Source: JAOACQ01 sp049968515
GTDB taxonomy: Bacteria; Spirochaetota; Brevinematia; Brevinematales; JAOACQ01
Assembly: GCA_049968515.1 (NCBI GenBank)
Contig: JBMFQR010000001.1
Coordinates: forward strand, 55,152-119,151
Direction of reading: 5' to 3'
Length of the DNA stretch: 64,000 nt
This document shows, piece by piece, positions 16,707 through 24,320 of the stretch (its first letter is position 1; the number at the start of each line of letters is the position of its first letter). The translations under genes were made by a program, and so were the position numbers. Under the pieces are notes generated by a model. That model was not told the DNA's origin. It did no database searches and saw nothing but the letters and a program-made list of their open reading frames with translations.

Positions 16707-19640
16707 CTACTCTGTTTGAAATTGTTTTAAAAAGTCAATATTCCATGTGTAGCCAAACCTGTCCGAATTTATAGCATAGAAACCTTCAACATATATATTC
16801 ATCTTATAAAGAGAAAGCCCATCAGAACCACCAAGCATTGGCATTATTAGATTTGCACGCACGTAGCCAGTATGATAATATTCATTCTCTAAGAGAGCAA
16901 TTCTATAACCAGATGTAATATAAAATCTGTTGATGAACAAAAAGGGAATGAAGGTAAGACCCTGTTGTATTTCAAAATTAGGAAACTGGAGACTTATATC
17001 TCCATATGTGTACCACCCATAAGCTTTATTTACTCTTTTGTACTCAATCATATTTAGATATCTGTTATAGCTGAAAAGTGTATTTTCAGAAAGCTTAAAT
17101 GATTTATCCATACTATAGCCACCAGCAGCTTTTAGATTTACAGGCAAATAATAAACATAATACTCCAGCTGCCCCTCTACCTTGTAAGAGTTTGTAGAAA
17201 GACCTATATCATTGGTAAGTGATGTATAATAATCAAAGAATGCATTAAGTTCAAAACCTCTATTGCCATCATACATCTTATAAGGATGGAACATTGAGTA
17301 TCCTGCAAGTTTTATATAGGTTGAGTAAACCATATATCTTGAATATATGAAGTTCCATTCATATGGGGAGGTATAAACTCTTTTGTGTTCCAATAGAAAT
17401 TTGATAATGTAGTTTGTATCCATACTCATTTGATTGTAGGAAACTATTTCACCAATTCTCAAATATTTGTTTGGAGAATCAGAATTTATTACATACCACA
17501 GATCTATATACCCACCTGTATTTCTGAGGTAGTAAGGAATTTCAACAGGGATATTGTATATATTTATATTATCAGAATAAGTTAGCCTGTCATATCCACC
17601 AAGATTGAAATGTATCGGAAACATTGAGCTTTCCCAGTCTAATTCAAGATTTGCGAAGTTTTGCAAAAAGTTATAAACACCAGTAAGTCTCAAAGTGTTA
17701 AACCTGTGAGGATCAACCATATAAAGCATAAGTCCTGCACCGTCTATGCCTCTGGATAGTTCTTCACCCTGAAAACTTAAATATGGTATCCATGCATGTG
17801 GTAAAAAATCCAAAAAGCCAAAATAAGTTTTTTCATTCTCTTTAAATTTTGCAATATAAGTACCTGTTTTAGCTTCTTCAAGTTTAATTTTGCTCCACTT
17901 GACGTCTGATTTTTCAAACTTTTCCTCATAAGGAAATATAAGGAAATTGTCTCCTGTAGAAAACTTTCCAACATAGTAAATCTGTGAGTTGTAGCTTAAT
18001 GGATAGAAAACTCCGCCAGAAAAATTCCTGTTATCAAGCCGCAAGGTATTGTTTTCTATCATTCCGAGTTTATAAAAGCCTTCTCCGTTGTTATATGAGA
18101 ATAGAATTTTTCCATCGCTTACGCTTATATTCCTTATAAAGCTTATGTTATTTTCGATAGCAGTCACCTCTTTTGTATTTATGTTAACCTTGCAAATTTG
18201 CATTTTTCCATTGTTGTTGGCAAGGAATACCACCTCATTTTCATTAAGTTGCAAAGGAGTACCAAAAATTGTATTTTCATTTCCTTTTACGAGAGTCTCA
18301 ATGTTTCCCTTTTCATCTATTAATACAATGTCTGTGAAATGGTTTCTTACTAAAATTGCTATTATCTTTTCGTTAAAGAAAGATGCTTCTCTAATTCCAT
18401 TGATTTTTCTCCCGGTAAATGCTCTTCTTGCAATGTCAAATTTTCTTACAAAGATTTTTGTTATCTCATTTTTTCTGTCTTTATAACGGGTTCTGCATAC
18501 TAAAAGATATTTTCCATCCTTTGAGACAGAAATTGAGTTGATCCCCTCTCCAAGGTAAAGATATTTGTGTTTTTTTGTCTTTAAGTCTATTTCAACAATG
18601 CCTTCATCCCCATGGTCGATAAAGTATAGTTTATCAATGGCTATAACCGGGTATTCTATGAGAAACGATTTCTTCACAAGGTAGTTTGTATTCTCGATGA
18701 GCTCACCTTTAAATTCCATATATTTCTGGAAGTCTTTCCACTCGTCATCTATTGACCTTCCATATACAAGATAGAAAGCAAGAGGATAACCAAATACGTT
18801 TTCGATGGCGACCGGTGGCAGGGTTGCCAGAGGTCTTAACTGATCAACCGGTGAAGCAAAAGCCCAGAGGCCTGAGTTTATAAAGAAGACGCTTCCAATG
18901 CCGGCGATTGGTGACTCAAGGGTGGTTTTCCATAGCTTAACATATTTTTCCATGCCATATTTTTCCTGAAGATAGTGACTGAAAAAGCCACCATAGTGAT
19001 AGAAATTGTGTCTTGCAAGATAGCCATCATAAGAACCATTTGCCTGAGTTGGTGTCCTGAAGTTCTTTTCATGTATATCCTGCTGAATTTCCTGTTTAAT
19101 CAAGGGGTAGTTAACTCTGCCCTCGCCCTCAAGGCTTTCAAAACTTACTGTCACACCTTCCATCATTGAGAGAGGCATACTTGAAGCCCCCCATAACCAG
19201 TTACCGAAGATTTTGCTGCCAAACTCTAAAACACCATTTCTCATATTTAATGATATGGCATGTGTTAATTCGTGGAGAAACTCCATTCTGAAAAACTCCT
19301 TTGAATTTGCTACTGTCGAATCGAGAGGTGGAAGAGGTGAGTATATTGCTATAACAGTGTAAGAAGGTGTTACACTTGCATATCCATTAGCTTCTTCTAC
19401 ATCACCGGAGACCACAACCTTAAATCTTTCTTTATGTCTGGATTTTAAGGTCTGTTGTAGCTTTTCATATGTCTCATCAGCAAAGGATGCCAGATAAAAG
19501 GCTGTTTCTCTGGATTTCTCCGAGTAGATTATATCAAAGTATTTTGTTTTGATGATATAGAGCCTTGGAAAATAATCAAAATTGGCAAAAAGAAAAATAG
19601 GAAGAATCAAAAAGAAGATTTTCAAAAAAAACTTTACCAT
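16707..19640 (-). CDS. Exported zinc metallopeptidase with beta-propeller and barrel-like C-terminus
   Basis: A 977-residue secreted protein (signal MVKFFLKIFFLILPIFLFA). The N-terminal part (about 25-270) is a gluzincin-type peptidase with HELTH in RMEFLHELTHAISLN near residue 125 and a downstream SMMEGVTVSFES that supplies the third-ligand Glu. The middle (about 320-620) has TolB-like propeller repeats (KYLLVCRTRYKDRKNEITKI). The last 330 residues look like outer-membrane strands (YNFLQNFANLELDWESSMFP). The order peptidase, propeller, barrel suggests an enzyme held at the cell envelope or surface. The start follows GGAG; a TTGCAA/TATAAT promoter lies upstream. It precedes the cyclase gene closely. 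Substrate unknown. Confidence 0.82.
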   Translation of the reverse strand: MVKFFLKIFFLILPIFLFANFDYFPRLYIIKTKYFDIIYSEKSRETAFYLASFADETYEKLQQTLKSRHKERFKVVVSGDVEEANGYASVTPSYTVIAIYSPLPPLDSTVANSKEFFRMEFLHELTHAISLNMRNGVLEFGSKIFGNWLWGASSMPLSMMEGVTVSFESLEGEGRVNYPLIKQEIQQDIHEKNFRTPTQANGSYDGYLARHNFYHYGGFFSHYLQEKYGMEKYVKLWKTTLESPIAGIGSVFFINSGLWAFASPVDQLRPLATLPPVAIENVFGYPLAFYLVYGRSIDDEWKDFQKYMEFKGELIENTNYLVKKSFLIEYPVIAIDKLYFIDHGDEGIVEIDLKTKKHKYLYLGEGINSISVSKDGKYLLVCRTRYKDRKNEITKIFVRKFDIARRAFTGRKINGIREASFFNEKIIAILVRNHFTDIVLIDEKGNIETLVKGNENTIFGTPLQLNENEVVFLANNNGKMQICKVNINTKEVTAIENNISFIRNISVSDGKILFSYNNGEGFYKLGMIENNTLRLDNRNFSGGVFYPLSYNSQIYYVGKFSTGDNFLIFPYEEKFEKSDVKWSKIKLEEAKTGTYIAKFKENEKTYFGFLDFLPHAWIPYLSFQGEELSRGIDGAGLMLYMVDPHRFNTLRLTGVYNFLQNFANLELDWESSMFPIHFNLGGYDRLTYSDNINIYNIPVEIPYYLRNTGGYIDLWYVINSDSPNKYLRIGEIVSYNQMSMDTNYIIKFLLEHKRVYTSPYEWNFIYSRYMVYSTYIKLAGYSMFHPYKMYDGNRGFELNAFFDYYTSLTNDIGLSTNSYKVEGQLEYYVYYLPVNLKAAGGYSMDKSFKLSENTLFSYNRYLNMIEYKRVNKAYGWYTYGDISLQFPNFEIQQGLTFIPFLFINRFYITSGYRIALLENEYYHTGYVRANLIMPMLGGSDGLSLYKMNIYVEGFYAINSDRFGYTWNIDFLKQFQTE

Positions 19641-19759
19641 TTAAGTCTCCTATGATCTATTTTTTCCCTTCCCGGGGATGTATATAACAAAAAGTAGAAG
19701 TCCAGTAGCATTAAGAAAAAAGTCCAAAAGGGATTTTGATTCCTCTGCTTTTTGGTTTT

Positions 19760-19788
19760 ATTATATTTTGTAAGGATGAAATTTGCAA
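19760..19788 (-). promoter_or_regulatory. Sigma-70 promoter of the metallopeptidase-cyclase unit
   Basis: On the minus strand TTGCAA (19788-19783), a 17-base spacer and a perfect TATAAT (19765-19760). The leader is about 115 bases and includes a palindromic CCCGGGG-type core near 19673. Confidence 0.75.
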
Positions 19789-19798
19789 GAAAATTTAC

Positions 19799-20419
19799 TT
19801 AAATTAGGCAATATTTTTTTAAAATCTCTTTAATTTGAAAACTTTGATTTTTTGAGATGAGAAAGGAATTTAAGCCGAATTCAATTCCAGAATTTATATT
19901 TTCCTCTACATCATCAAAGAACATTACATTTTCCGGAATTACATTGAAATACTCTAAAACAATCTGAAATATCTTTTTTTCTGGTTTCCTGCATTTTATC
20001 CTGTGAGAAAAAAAGAGTTTATCAAAATAAGTCATTATGCTTGTATAGTTTTGCATAATATATTTTTCATGTGTTCTATTTGTATTACTTAATACGGCAA
20101 GAAAATATTTATTATCCAGGAAACCCAGTAATTCCTCCATTCCGTCTGATACCCCTGTTATCATCAAATTAAAGCCATATATAAAATCATCCTTTGAGAT
20201 GTTAAAATTTATCTTTTTTGAGAAGCTTTGCCTGAATCTTTCTTCTGAAGTTTCTCCAAGTTCGTAGGAAATATAATCATTTCCGGAAAAGAACATTTCT
20301 TTCAGAAATTCTGGTTTAAGGCCGGTTAGCTCGCTCCAGTAGTTGAAAGTTTTATTTGAATCTATATCAAAAATCACATTACCTAAATCAAAAATCAGCA
20401 ACTGAATGTCTGTTTTCAT
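19799..20419 (-). CDS. HAD-superfamily hydrolase (YihX-like)
   Basis: A 206-residue cytoplasmic HAD-IA phosphatase. Motif I is LLIFDLGNVIFDID (residues 7-20) with the nucleophile Asp; the usual second Asp is Asn, as in the YihX/epoxide-hydrolase subgroup. Motif II is LAVLSNTN, motif III the Lys in KCRKPEKKIF, and motif IV MFFDDVEENI. A helical cap lies between motifs I and II. Members remove phosphate from sugar phosphates or related metabolites; the exact substrate cannot be told. The start follows AGGTG. It lies between the metallopeptidase promoter and the divergent rfbB promoter, apparently alone. Confidence 0.88.
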   Translation of the reverse strand: MKTDIQLLIFDLGNVIFDIDSNKTFNYWSELTGLKPEFLKEMFFSGNDYISYELGETSEERFRQSFSKKINFNISKDDFIYGFNLMITGVSDGMEELLGFLDNKYFLAVLSNTNRTHEKYIMQNYTSIMTYFDKLFFSHRIKCRKPEKKIFQIVLEYFNVIPENVMFFDDVEENINSGIEFGLNSFLISKNQSFQIKEILKKYCLI

Positions 20420-20537
20420 TTACACCTGCTTTTGATTAAAGTTCAAGAGGAATATTATACCTTAAAGTGAAGTCTAAGTCAAAAAAGATCAATGAAAATT
20501 TTATGTTTTGTAGCTATAAACCTGTCAAAACAATTAT

Positions 20538-20566
20538 TTGCAAATAATCCCTTTTTAATTTAAAAT
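20538..20566 (+). promoter_or_regulatory. Sigma-70 promoter of rfbB-ugd
   Basis: TTGCAA (20538-20543), a 17-base spacer and TAAAAT (20561-20566), 30 bases before the rfbB start codon. Position and fit to consensus support it as the promoter of the two-gene operon. Confidence 0.7.
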
Positions 20567-20597
20567 AAAAAACTATTGTCAATGGTATGGAGTACCT

Positions 20598-21659
20598 ATG
20601 AGGAATAGGCTTTTAGTTACCGGTGGATGTGGTTTCATTGGTTCAAATTTTATTAGATATGTTTTTGAAAAGACTGATTTTGATGGAATTATTGTAAATC
20701 TTGATAAGCTTACATATGCAGGTAATCCACTTTCTCTTGAGGATATATATAAAAAGTATTCCGGAAGATACAATTTTGAAAGGGTTGATATCTGTGATGG
20801 CATAAGAGTCATTGAGATTTTGAAAGCTTATAAGATTGATACAGTTGTTCACTTTGCAGCCGAGTCTCATGTGGATAGATCAATTTATGGTCCTGCTGAT
20901 TTCATCCAGACAAACATTGTCGGTACATTTACACTTCTCGAATGTGTTAGAGAGGTGTGGAAAGATAGAAAAGATGTGCTATTCCATCATATTTCCACAG
21001 ATGAGGTTTATGGCAGTCTTGGTGAAGAAGGGCAATTTACTGAAGATACCCCATATGATCCGAGAAGTCCATATTCAGCCTCAAAGGCATCTTCTGATCA
21101 TCTGGTAATGGCTTATTTTCATACCTACAATCTTCCTGTGACTCTCAGTAATTGTTCTAACAACTATGGGCCATATCATTTTCCCGAGAAGTTGATTCCA
21201 CTGATGATTATTAATATTCTTGAGGAAAAACCACTTCCGGTTTATGGTGAGGGTAAGAATATCAGAGACTGGCTTTATGTTGAAGACCATGCGGATGCGA
21301 TATACAGGATTATAAAGAAGGGCAAGATCGGGGAGAAATACAATATTGGCGGTGGAGCGGAAAGGACAAACATTGAGGTGGTAAATTTGATCTGTGAAAA
21401 GATGGCAGAAAAGCTAGGTAAACCAAAAGATTATTACAAGAAGCTTATTACCTTTGTAAAGGACAGACCCGGGCATGATTATAGATATTCAATGTGCTAT
21501 GAAAAGATTAAAAAAGAGCTTGGTTGGCAACCGGCACACACATTTGAGGAGGGAATAGATAAGACAATTGGCTGGTATTTGGCAAATAGGAAATGGATTG
21601 AAAGCGTAAAGAGTGGGGATTATAGAAAGTGGATTGAAATAAACTATAAAGACAGATGA
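20598..21659 (+). CDS. rfbB: dTDP-glucose 4,6-dehydratase
   Basis: A 353-residue extended SDR enzyme that turns dTDP-glucose into dTDP-4-keto-6-deoxyglucose, a step to dTDP-rhamnose and other deoxysugars of surface glycans. Seen: the NAD-binding GGCGFIGSNFIRYVFEK at the start, HFAAESHVDRSI, HISTDEVYGSLGE (active-site Thr-Asp-Glu) and SPYSASKASSDHLV with the catalytic Tyr and Lys. Length matches the family. GGAG precedes the start. ugd follows after 9 bases, so both nucleotide-sugar enzymes are made together. The remaining rhamnose genes (rfbA, rfbC, rfbD) are not in the window. Confidence 0.96.
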   Translation: MRNRLLVTGGCGFIGSNFIRYVFEKTDFDGIIVNLDKLTYAGNPLSLEDIYKKYSGRYNFERVDICDGIRVIEILKAYKIDTVVHFAAESHVDRSIYGPADFIQTNIVGTFTLLECVREVWKDRKDVLFHHISTDEVYGSLGEEGQFTEDTPYDPRSPYSASKASSDHLVMAYFHTYNLPVTLSNCSNNYGPYHFPEKLIPLMIINILEEKPLPVYGEGKNIRDWLYVEDHADAIYRIIKKGKIGEKYNIGGGAERTNIEVVNLICEKMAEKLGKPKDYYKKLITFVKDRPGHDYRYSMCYEKIKKELGWQPAHTFEEGIDKTIGWYLANRKWIESVKSGDYRKWIEINYKDR

Positions 21660-21668
21660 GGAGGAAAA

Positions 21669-22991
21669 ATGAAGATTTGTATGGTTGGAACTGGTTATGT
21701 GGGACTTGTGACAGGCACCTGTCTTGCTGAAATAGGAAATGATGTGATATGTATTGACAATAATGCTGATAAAATAAGAATGTTAAATGAAAATATTGTG
21801 CCTATATATGAACCGAGACTTGAAGAGTTAATTGAAAATAATAGAGCTGCAAAAAGATTGTCATTCTCCACTGATATAAAATATGGAGTGGAAGTGAGTG
21901 ATCTGATTTTTATAGCAGTTGGGACTCCTACAAATATTGATGGCTCAGCAGATTTGAAATATGTTTATATTGTTGCAGAAGATATTGGCAGATACATAAA
22001 CGGGTATAAAGTGATAGTGAATAAGTCTACAGTACCTGTTGGTACAGCTGGTAAGGTGAGAGAGATTATACAGAAAGAAATTGAAAAAAGGGGAGAAATT
22101 ATAGAGTTTGATGTTGTTTCAAATCCAGAGTTTTTGAAGGAGGGAGCCGCTGTTGAAGATTTTATGAGACCAGACAGGGTAATAATAGGTGCTGATAATG
22201 AAAGGGCTGGAAAGATTATGATGGAGCTTTACTCCCCCTTTGTGAAGAACGGGCACCCTGTTATACTTGTAGATACAAGATCGAGTGAAATTATAAAATA
22301 TGCAGCTAACTGTATGCTGGCATTAAGAATATCGTTTATGAATGAGATAAGCAAGCTGTGTGAGAAATATGATGCTGATATAATGAAGGTGAGACAGGGA
22401 ATAGGGACTGATCAGAGAATAGGAATGCCATTTCTTTATGCTGGGGTAGGATATGGTGGTTCATGCTTTCCCAAGGATGTTAAGGCAATGATAAAGATGT
22501 TTCAGGAAATAGGTGAGGATTCGAAGCTTTTTGAGGCTATTGATGAAATCAATGAGAAGCAGAGAGAAAGGTTTTTTGAAAAGATTTTTAATCATTTTAA
22601 AGGGAATATAAAAGACAGGGTTTTTGGAGTATGGGGGTTGTCATTTAAGCCGAATACTGACGATATGAGAGAAGCCCCCTCTGTTTACATTATAAACAGG
22701 TTGCTCGATAATGGAGCTTTTGTTAACGTTTATGATCCAAAGGCAATGAAAGAAGCAAGAAGGATTTTTAAGGATGATAAGAGGATAAAATATTTTGATT
22801 ATCAGTATGATGTTCTTGAAAATGCAGATGGTCTTGTGCTTATAACTGAGTGGAATTGCTTTAAAGAACCTGATTTTAAAATGATATACTCCCTTCTTAA
22901 AGAGAAAGTAATTTTTGACGGAAGAAATATTTATGACCCGGTGGCATTAAGAGAAATGGGCTTTTCTTATTATGGAATTGGTAGAAAATAG
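21669..22991 (+). CDS. ugd: UDP-glucose 6-dehydrogenase
   Basis: A 440-residue enzyme oxidising UDP-glucose to UDP-glucuronate with NAD, a precursor for surface polysaccharides. The N-terminal Rossmann motif is MVGTGYVGLVTGTCLAEIG. STVPVGTAGKV and NPEFLKEGAAVEDF are typical of the family, and the catalytic cysteine lies in GVGYGGSCFPKDVKAM (about residues 255-270). The C-terminal UDP-binding domain contains FGVWGLSFKPNTDDMREAPS. AGGAGG precedes the start. It is second in the rfbB operon and is followed by the sigma-54-controlled sigma gene. Confidence 0.96.
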   Translation: MKICMVGTGYVGLVTGTCLAEIGNDVICIDNNADKIRMLNENIVPIYEPRLEELIENNRAAKRLSFSTDIKYGVEVSDLIFIAVGTPTNIDGSADLKYVYIVAEDIGRYINGYKVIVNKSTVPVGTAGKVREIIQKEIEKRGEIIEFDVVSNPEFLKEGAAVEDFMRPDRVIIGADNERAGKIMMELYSPFVKNGHPVILVDTRSSEIIKYAANCMLALRISFMNEISKLCEKYDADIMKVRQGIGTDQRIGMPFLYAGVGYGGSCFPKDVKAMIKMFQEIGEDSKLFEAIDEINEKQRERFFEKIFNHFKGNIKDRVFGVWGLSFKPNTDDMREAPSVYIINRLLDNGAFVNVYDPKAMKEARRIFKDDKRIKYFDYQYDVLENADGLVLITEWNCFKEPDFKMIYSLLKEKVIFDGRNIYDPVALREMGFSYYGIGRK

Positions 22992-22994
22992 AAT

Positions 22995-23042
22995 GTGTGT
23001 CTTTTTGACATCATTTCATAATTGAACCCTCTATAGTGTGTC
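22995..23042 (+). promoter_or_regulatory. Possible activator sites upstream of the sigma-54 promoter
   Basis: GTGTGTC followed by a T-run occurs twice in direct orientation, at 22995-23001 and 23036-23042, 41 bases (about four helical turns) apart. They lie about 105-150 bases before the predicted start at ~23144, the usual place for enhancer-binding-protein sites. The protein is unknown and two copies of a short motif are weak evidence. Confidence 0.35.
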
Positions 23043-23117
23043 ATTTTTATACATTTTATGCATTTTATATGGTTGATTTTATTATTGTAATTTATTTTTC
23101 TCTTAAATTATCCTATC

Positions 23118-23132
23118 TGGCATAGTTTTTGC
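23118..23132 (+). promoter_or_regulatory. Sigma-54 promoter of the alternative sigma factor gene
   Basis: TGGCATAGTTTTTGCC (23118-23133) has the invariant GG (23119-23120) and GC (23131-23132) with exactly ten bases between, and the TGGCA/TTGC flanks of the consensus. The predicted start is near 23144, just before AAAGGAGG. No sigma-70 promoter of comparable quality is visible in this gap. Confidence 0.8.
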
Positions 23133-23158
23133 CAAATAATTCTTTAAAGGAGGGCATA

Positions 23159-24034
23159 ATGGGTAATAAAATAAATTTAACTAATGTAGAAAGATTATTG
23201 AAGGAGAATTCCATTTCTCTTTATTTGAAAGAAATTGACAAATTTCCTTTGCTTACCCAAGAAGAAGAAAAGGAGCTTGCAAAGAAAGCCTTTGAGGGAG
23301 ATAAAAAAGCCAAAGAAAAGCTTATACTTTCAAATCTAAGGTTTGTCGTTTCTGTAGCTAAAAAATATCAGGGGCTTGGTGTTCCTTTTGGGGATCTTAT
23401 AAGTGAGGGTAACTTAGGTCTTATAATAGCTGCAGAAAGATTTGACTACAGAAGGGGTTATCATTTCATTTCATATGCAATCTGGTGGATAAGACAGTCA
23501 ATTCTTAAGGCTATTTCTGAAAAGTCAAGGATGGTTCGTTTTCCTATGAACAGAGCAAATGAGCTTATGCAGATATGGAAATTTTCAGAAGAATACATAA
23601 AGAAAAATGGAACAAGACCCAGTGATGAGGTGCTTTCTGAAAATCTCTCCATAGATAAAAGCGATGTGAAAAAGATACTCGAGATGTCTCAGAACTATTC
23701 CTCTATAGAAGAGCTTTTCAAGCAAGAGGAAAATAATCCAGAAGAGTCGATCTCGATCTCCTACTTTGAAAACTCCTCTAATCATCCTGAAGAGAATGTA
23801 ATTTATGTTTCTCTGAAGGAAGGAATAGAAAAGATGTTGAGCAAGCTTCCAGAAAGAGAAAAAAAGATTATTGAATACAGGTTTGGATTGAATGGGGAGA
23901 CGCCACATTCCCTTTCTGCAATAGGTGAAAAGATGAATCTCACAAAGGAAAGAATAAGACAAATTGAACAGTGGGCACTAGAACAGTTGAGAAAAAGTGA
24001 GGAATGTGAATATCTTTACAGTTACTTGAGTTGA
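23159..24034 (+). CDS. Alternative sigma-70 family factor (RpoS-like context)
   Basis: A 291-residue group 2/3 sigma factor. Region 1.2 (SISLYLKEIDKFPLLTQEEE), region 2 (NLRFVVSVAKKYQGLGVPFG, then EGNLGLIIAAERFDYRRGYH and FISYAIWWIRQSILK), region 3 (KSRMVRFPMNR onward) and region 4 with its helix-turn-helix (SLSAIGEKMNLTKERIRQIE) are all present. It lacks the long acidic region 1.1 of a primary sigma factor. The start at 23159 follows AAAGGAGG. Its length is close to RpoS-type factors. Its own sigma-54 promoter recalls the Borrelia RpoN-to-RpoS cascade; calling it RpoS would be inference. The stop overlaps the -35 of the cobalamin riboswitch promoter. Confidence 0.9.
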   Translation: MGNKINLTNVERLLKENSISLYLKEIDKFPLLTQEEEKELAKKAFEGDKKAKEKLILSNLRFVVSVAKKYQGLGVPFGDLISEGNLGLIIAAERFDYRRGYHFISYAIWWIRQSILKAISEKSRMVRFPMNRANELMQIWKFSEEYIKKNGTRPSDEVLSENLSIDKSDVKKILEMSQNYSSIEELFKQEENNPEESISISYFENSSNHPEENVIYVSLKEGIEKMLSKLPEREKKIIEYRFGLNGETPHSLSAIGEKMNLTKERIRQIEQWALEQLRKSEECEYLYSYLS

Positions 24035-24059
24035 CATTTTTAGCTTTTTGTTTTAAAAT
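24031..24059 (+). promoter_or_regulatory. Sigma-70 promoter of the cobalamin-controlled operon
   Basis: TTGACA (24031-24036), a 17-base spacer and TAAAAT (24054-24059). The -35 box overlaps the stop codon of the sigma gene. Transcription would begin right at the 5' edge of the riboswitch. Confidence 0.85.
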
Positions 24060-24066
24060 CTTGTAT

Positions 24067-24253
24067 TGAAATGGTGCATTTTGCTTAATAGGGAATCCGG
24101 TGAGGTTATTGCCAATTCCGGAACGCGACCCGGCACTGTAATGGGAAGGCTTCTTGCCTTTTTCGGGTTATCACTGTAGTTTTATACGGGAAGATAGTCC
24201 GGGACTGTCTTTTATAGACAGTTTATCCCAGAGTCAGGAGACCTGCCATTTCA
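24067..24253 (+). promoter_or_regulatory. Cobalamin riboswitch
   Basis: The closing stem pairs TGAAATGG (24067-24074) with CCATTTCA (24246-24253). Between them are the class hallmarks: gggaatccggtgagg (24091-24105), a cggcactgtaatggg core (24131-24145) and the B12 box agtcaggagacctgcc (24232-24247). This aptamer binds adenosyl- or related cobalamin and lowers expression of uptake genes when the vitamin is plentiful. The btuB-like receptor follows directly. Confidence 0.95.
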
Positions 24254-24270
24254 AAGTTTTGTTTTCCTCG

Positions 24271-24310
24271 GGCTTAAGGAAAAAATTTTTTTCTTAAGCC
24301 TGGAATTTTT
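24271..24310 (+). terminator. Expression-platform terminator of the riboswitch
   Basis: GGCTTAAG (24271-24278) pairs with CTTAAGCC (24293-24300), continued by an A-run/T-run stem, and is followed by TTTTTT (24305-24310) just before the GGAG of the receptor gene. Ligand-dependent folding of this hairpin would stop transcription or hide the ribosome site. Confidence 0.7.
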
Positions 24311-24320
24311 TGGAGTTTTT

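Noticed and set aside
23051..23073. Short tandem-like repeat acattttatgcattttat
   Set aside because: Two imperfect AT-rich units only; likely chance in AT-rich DNA.
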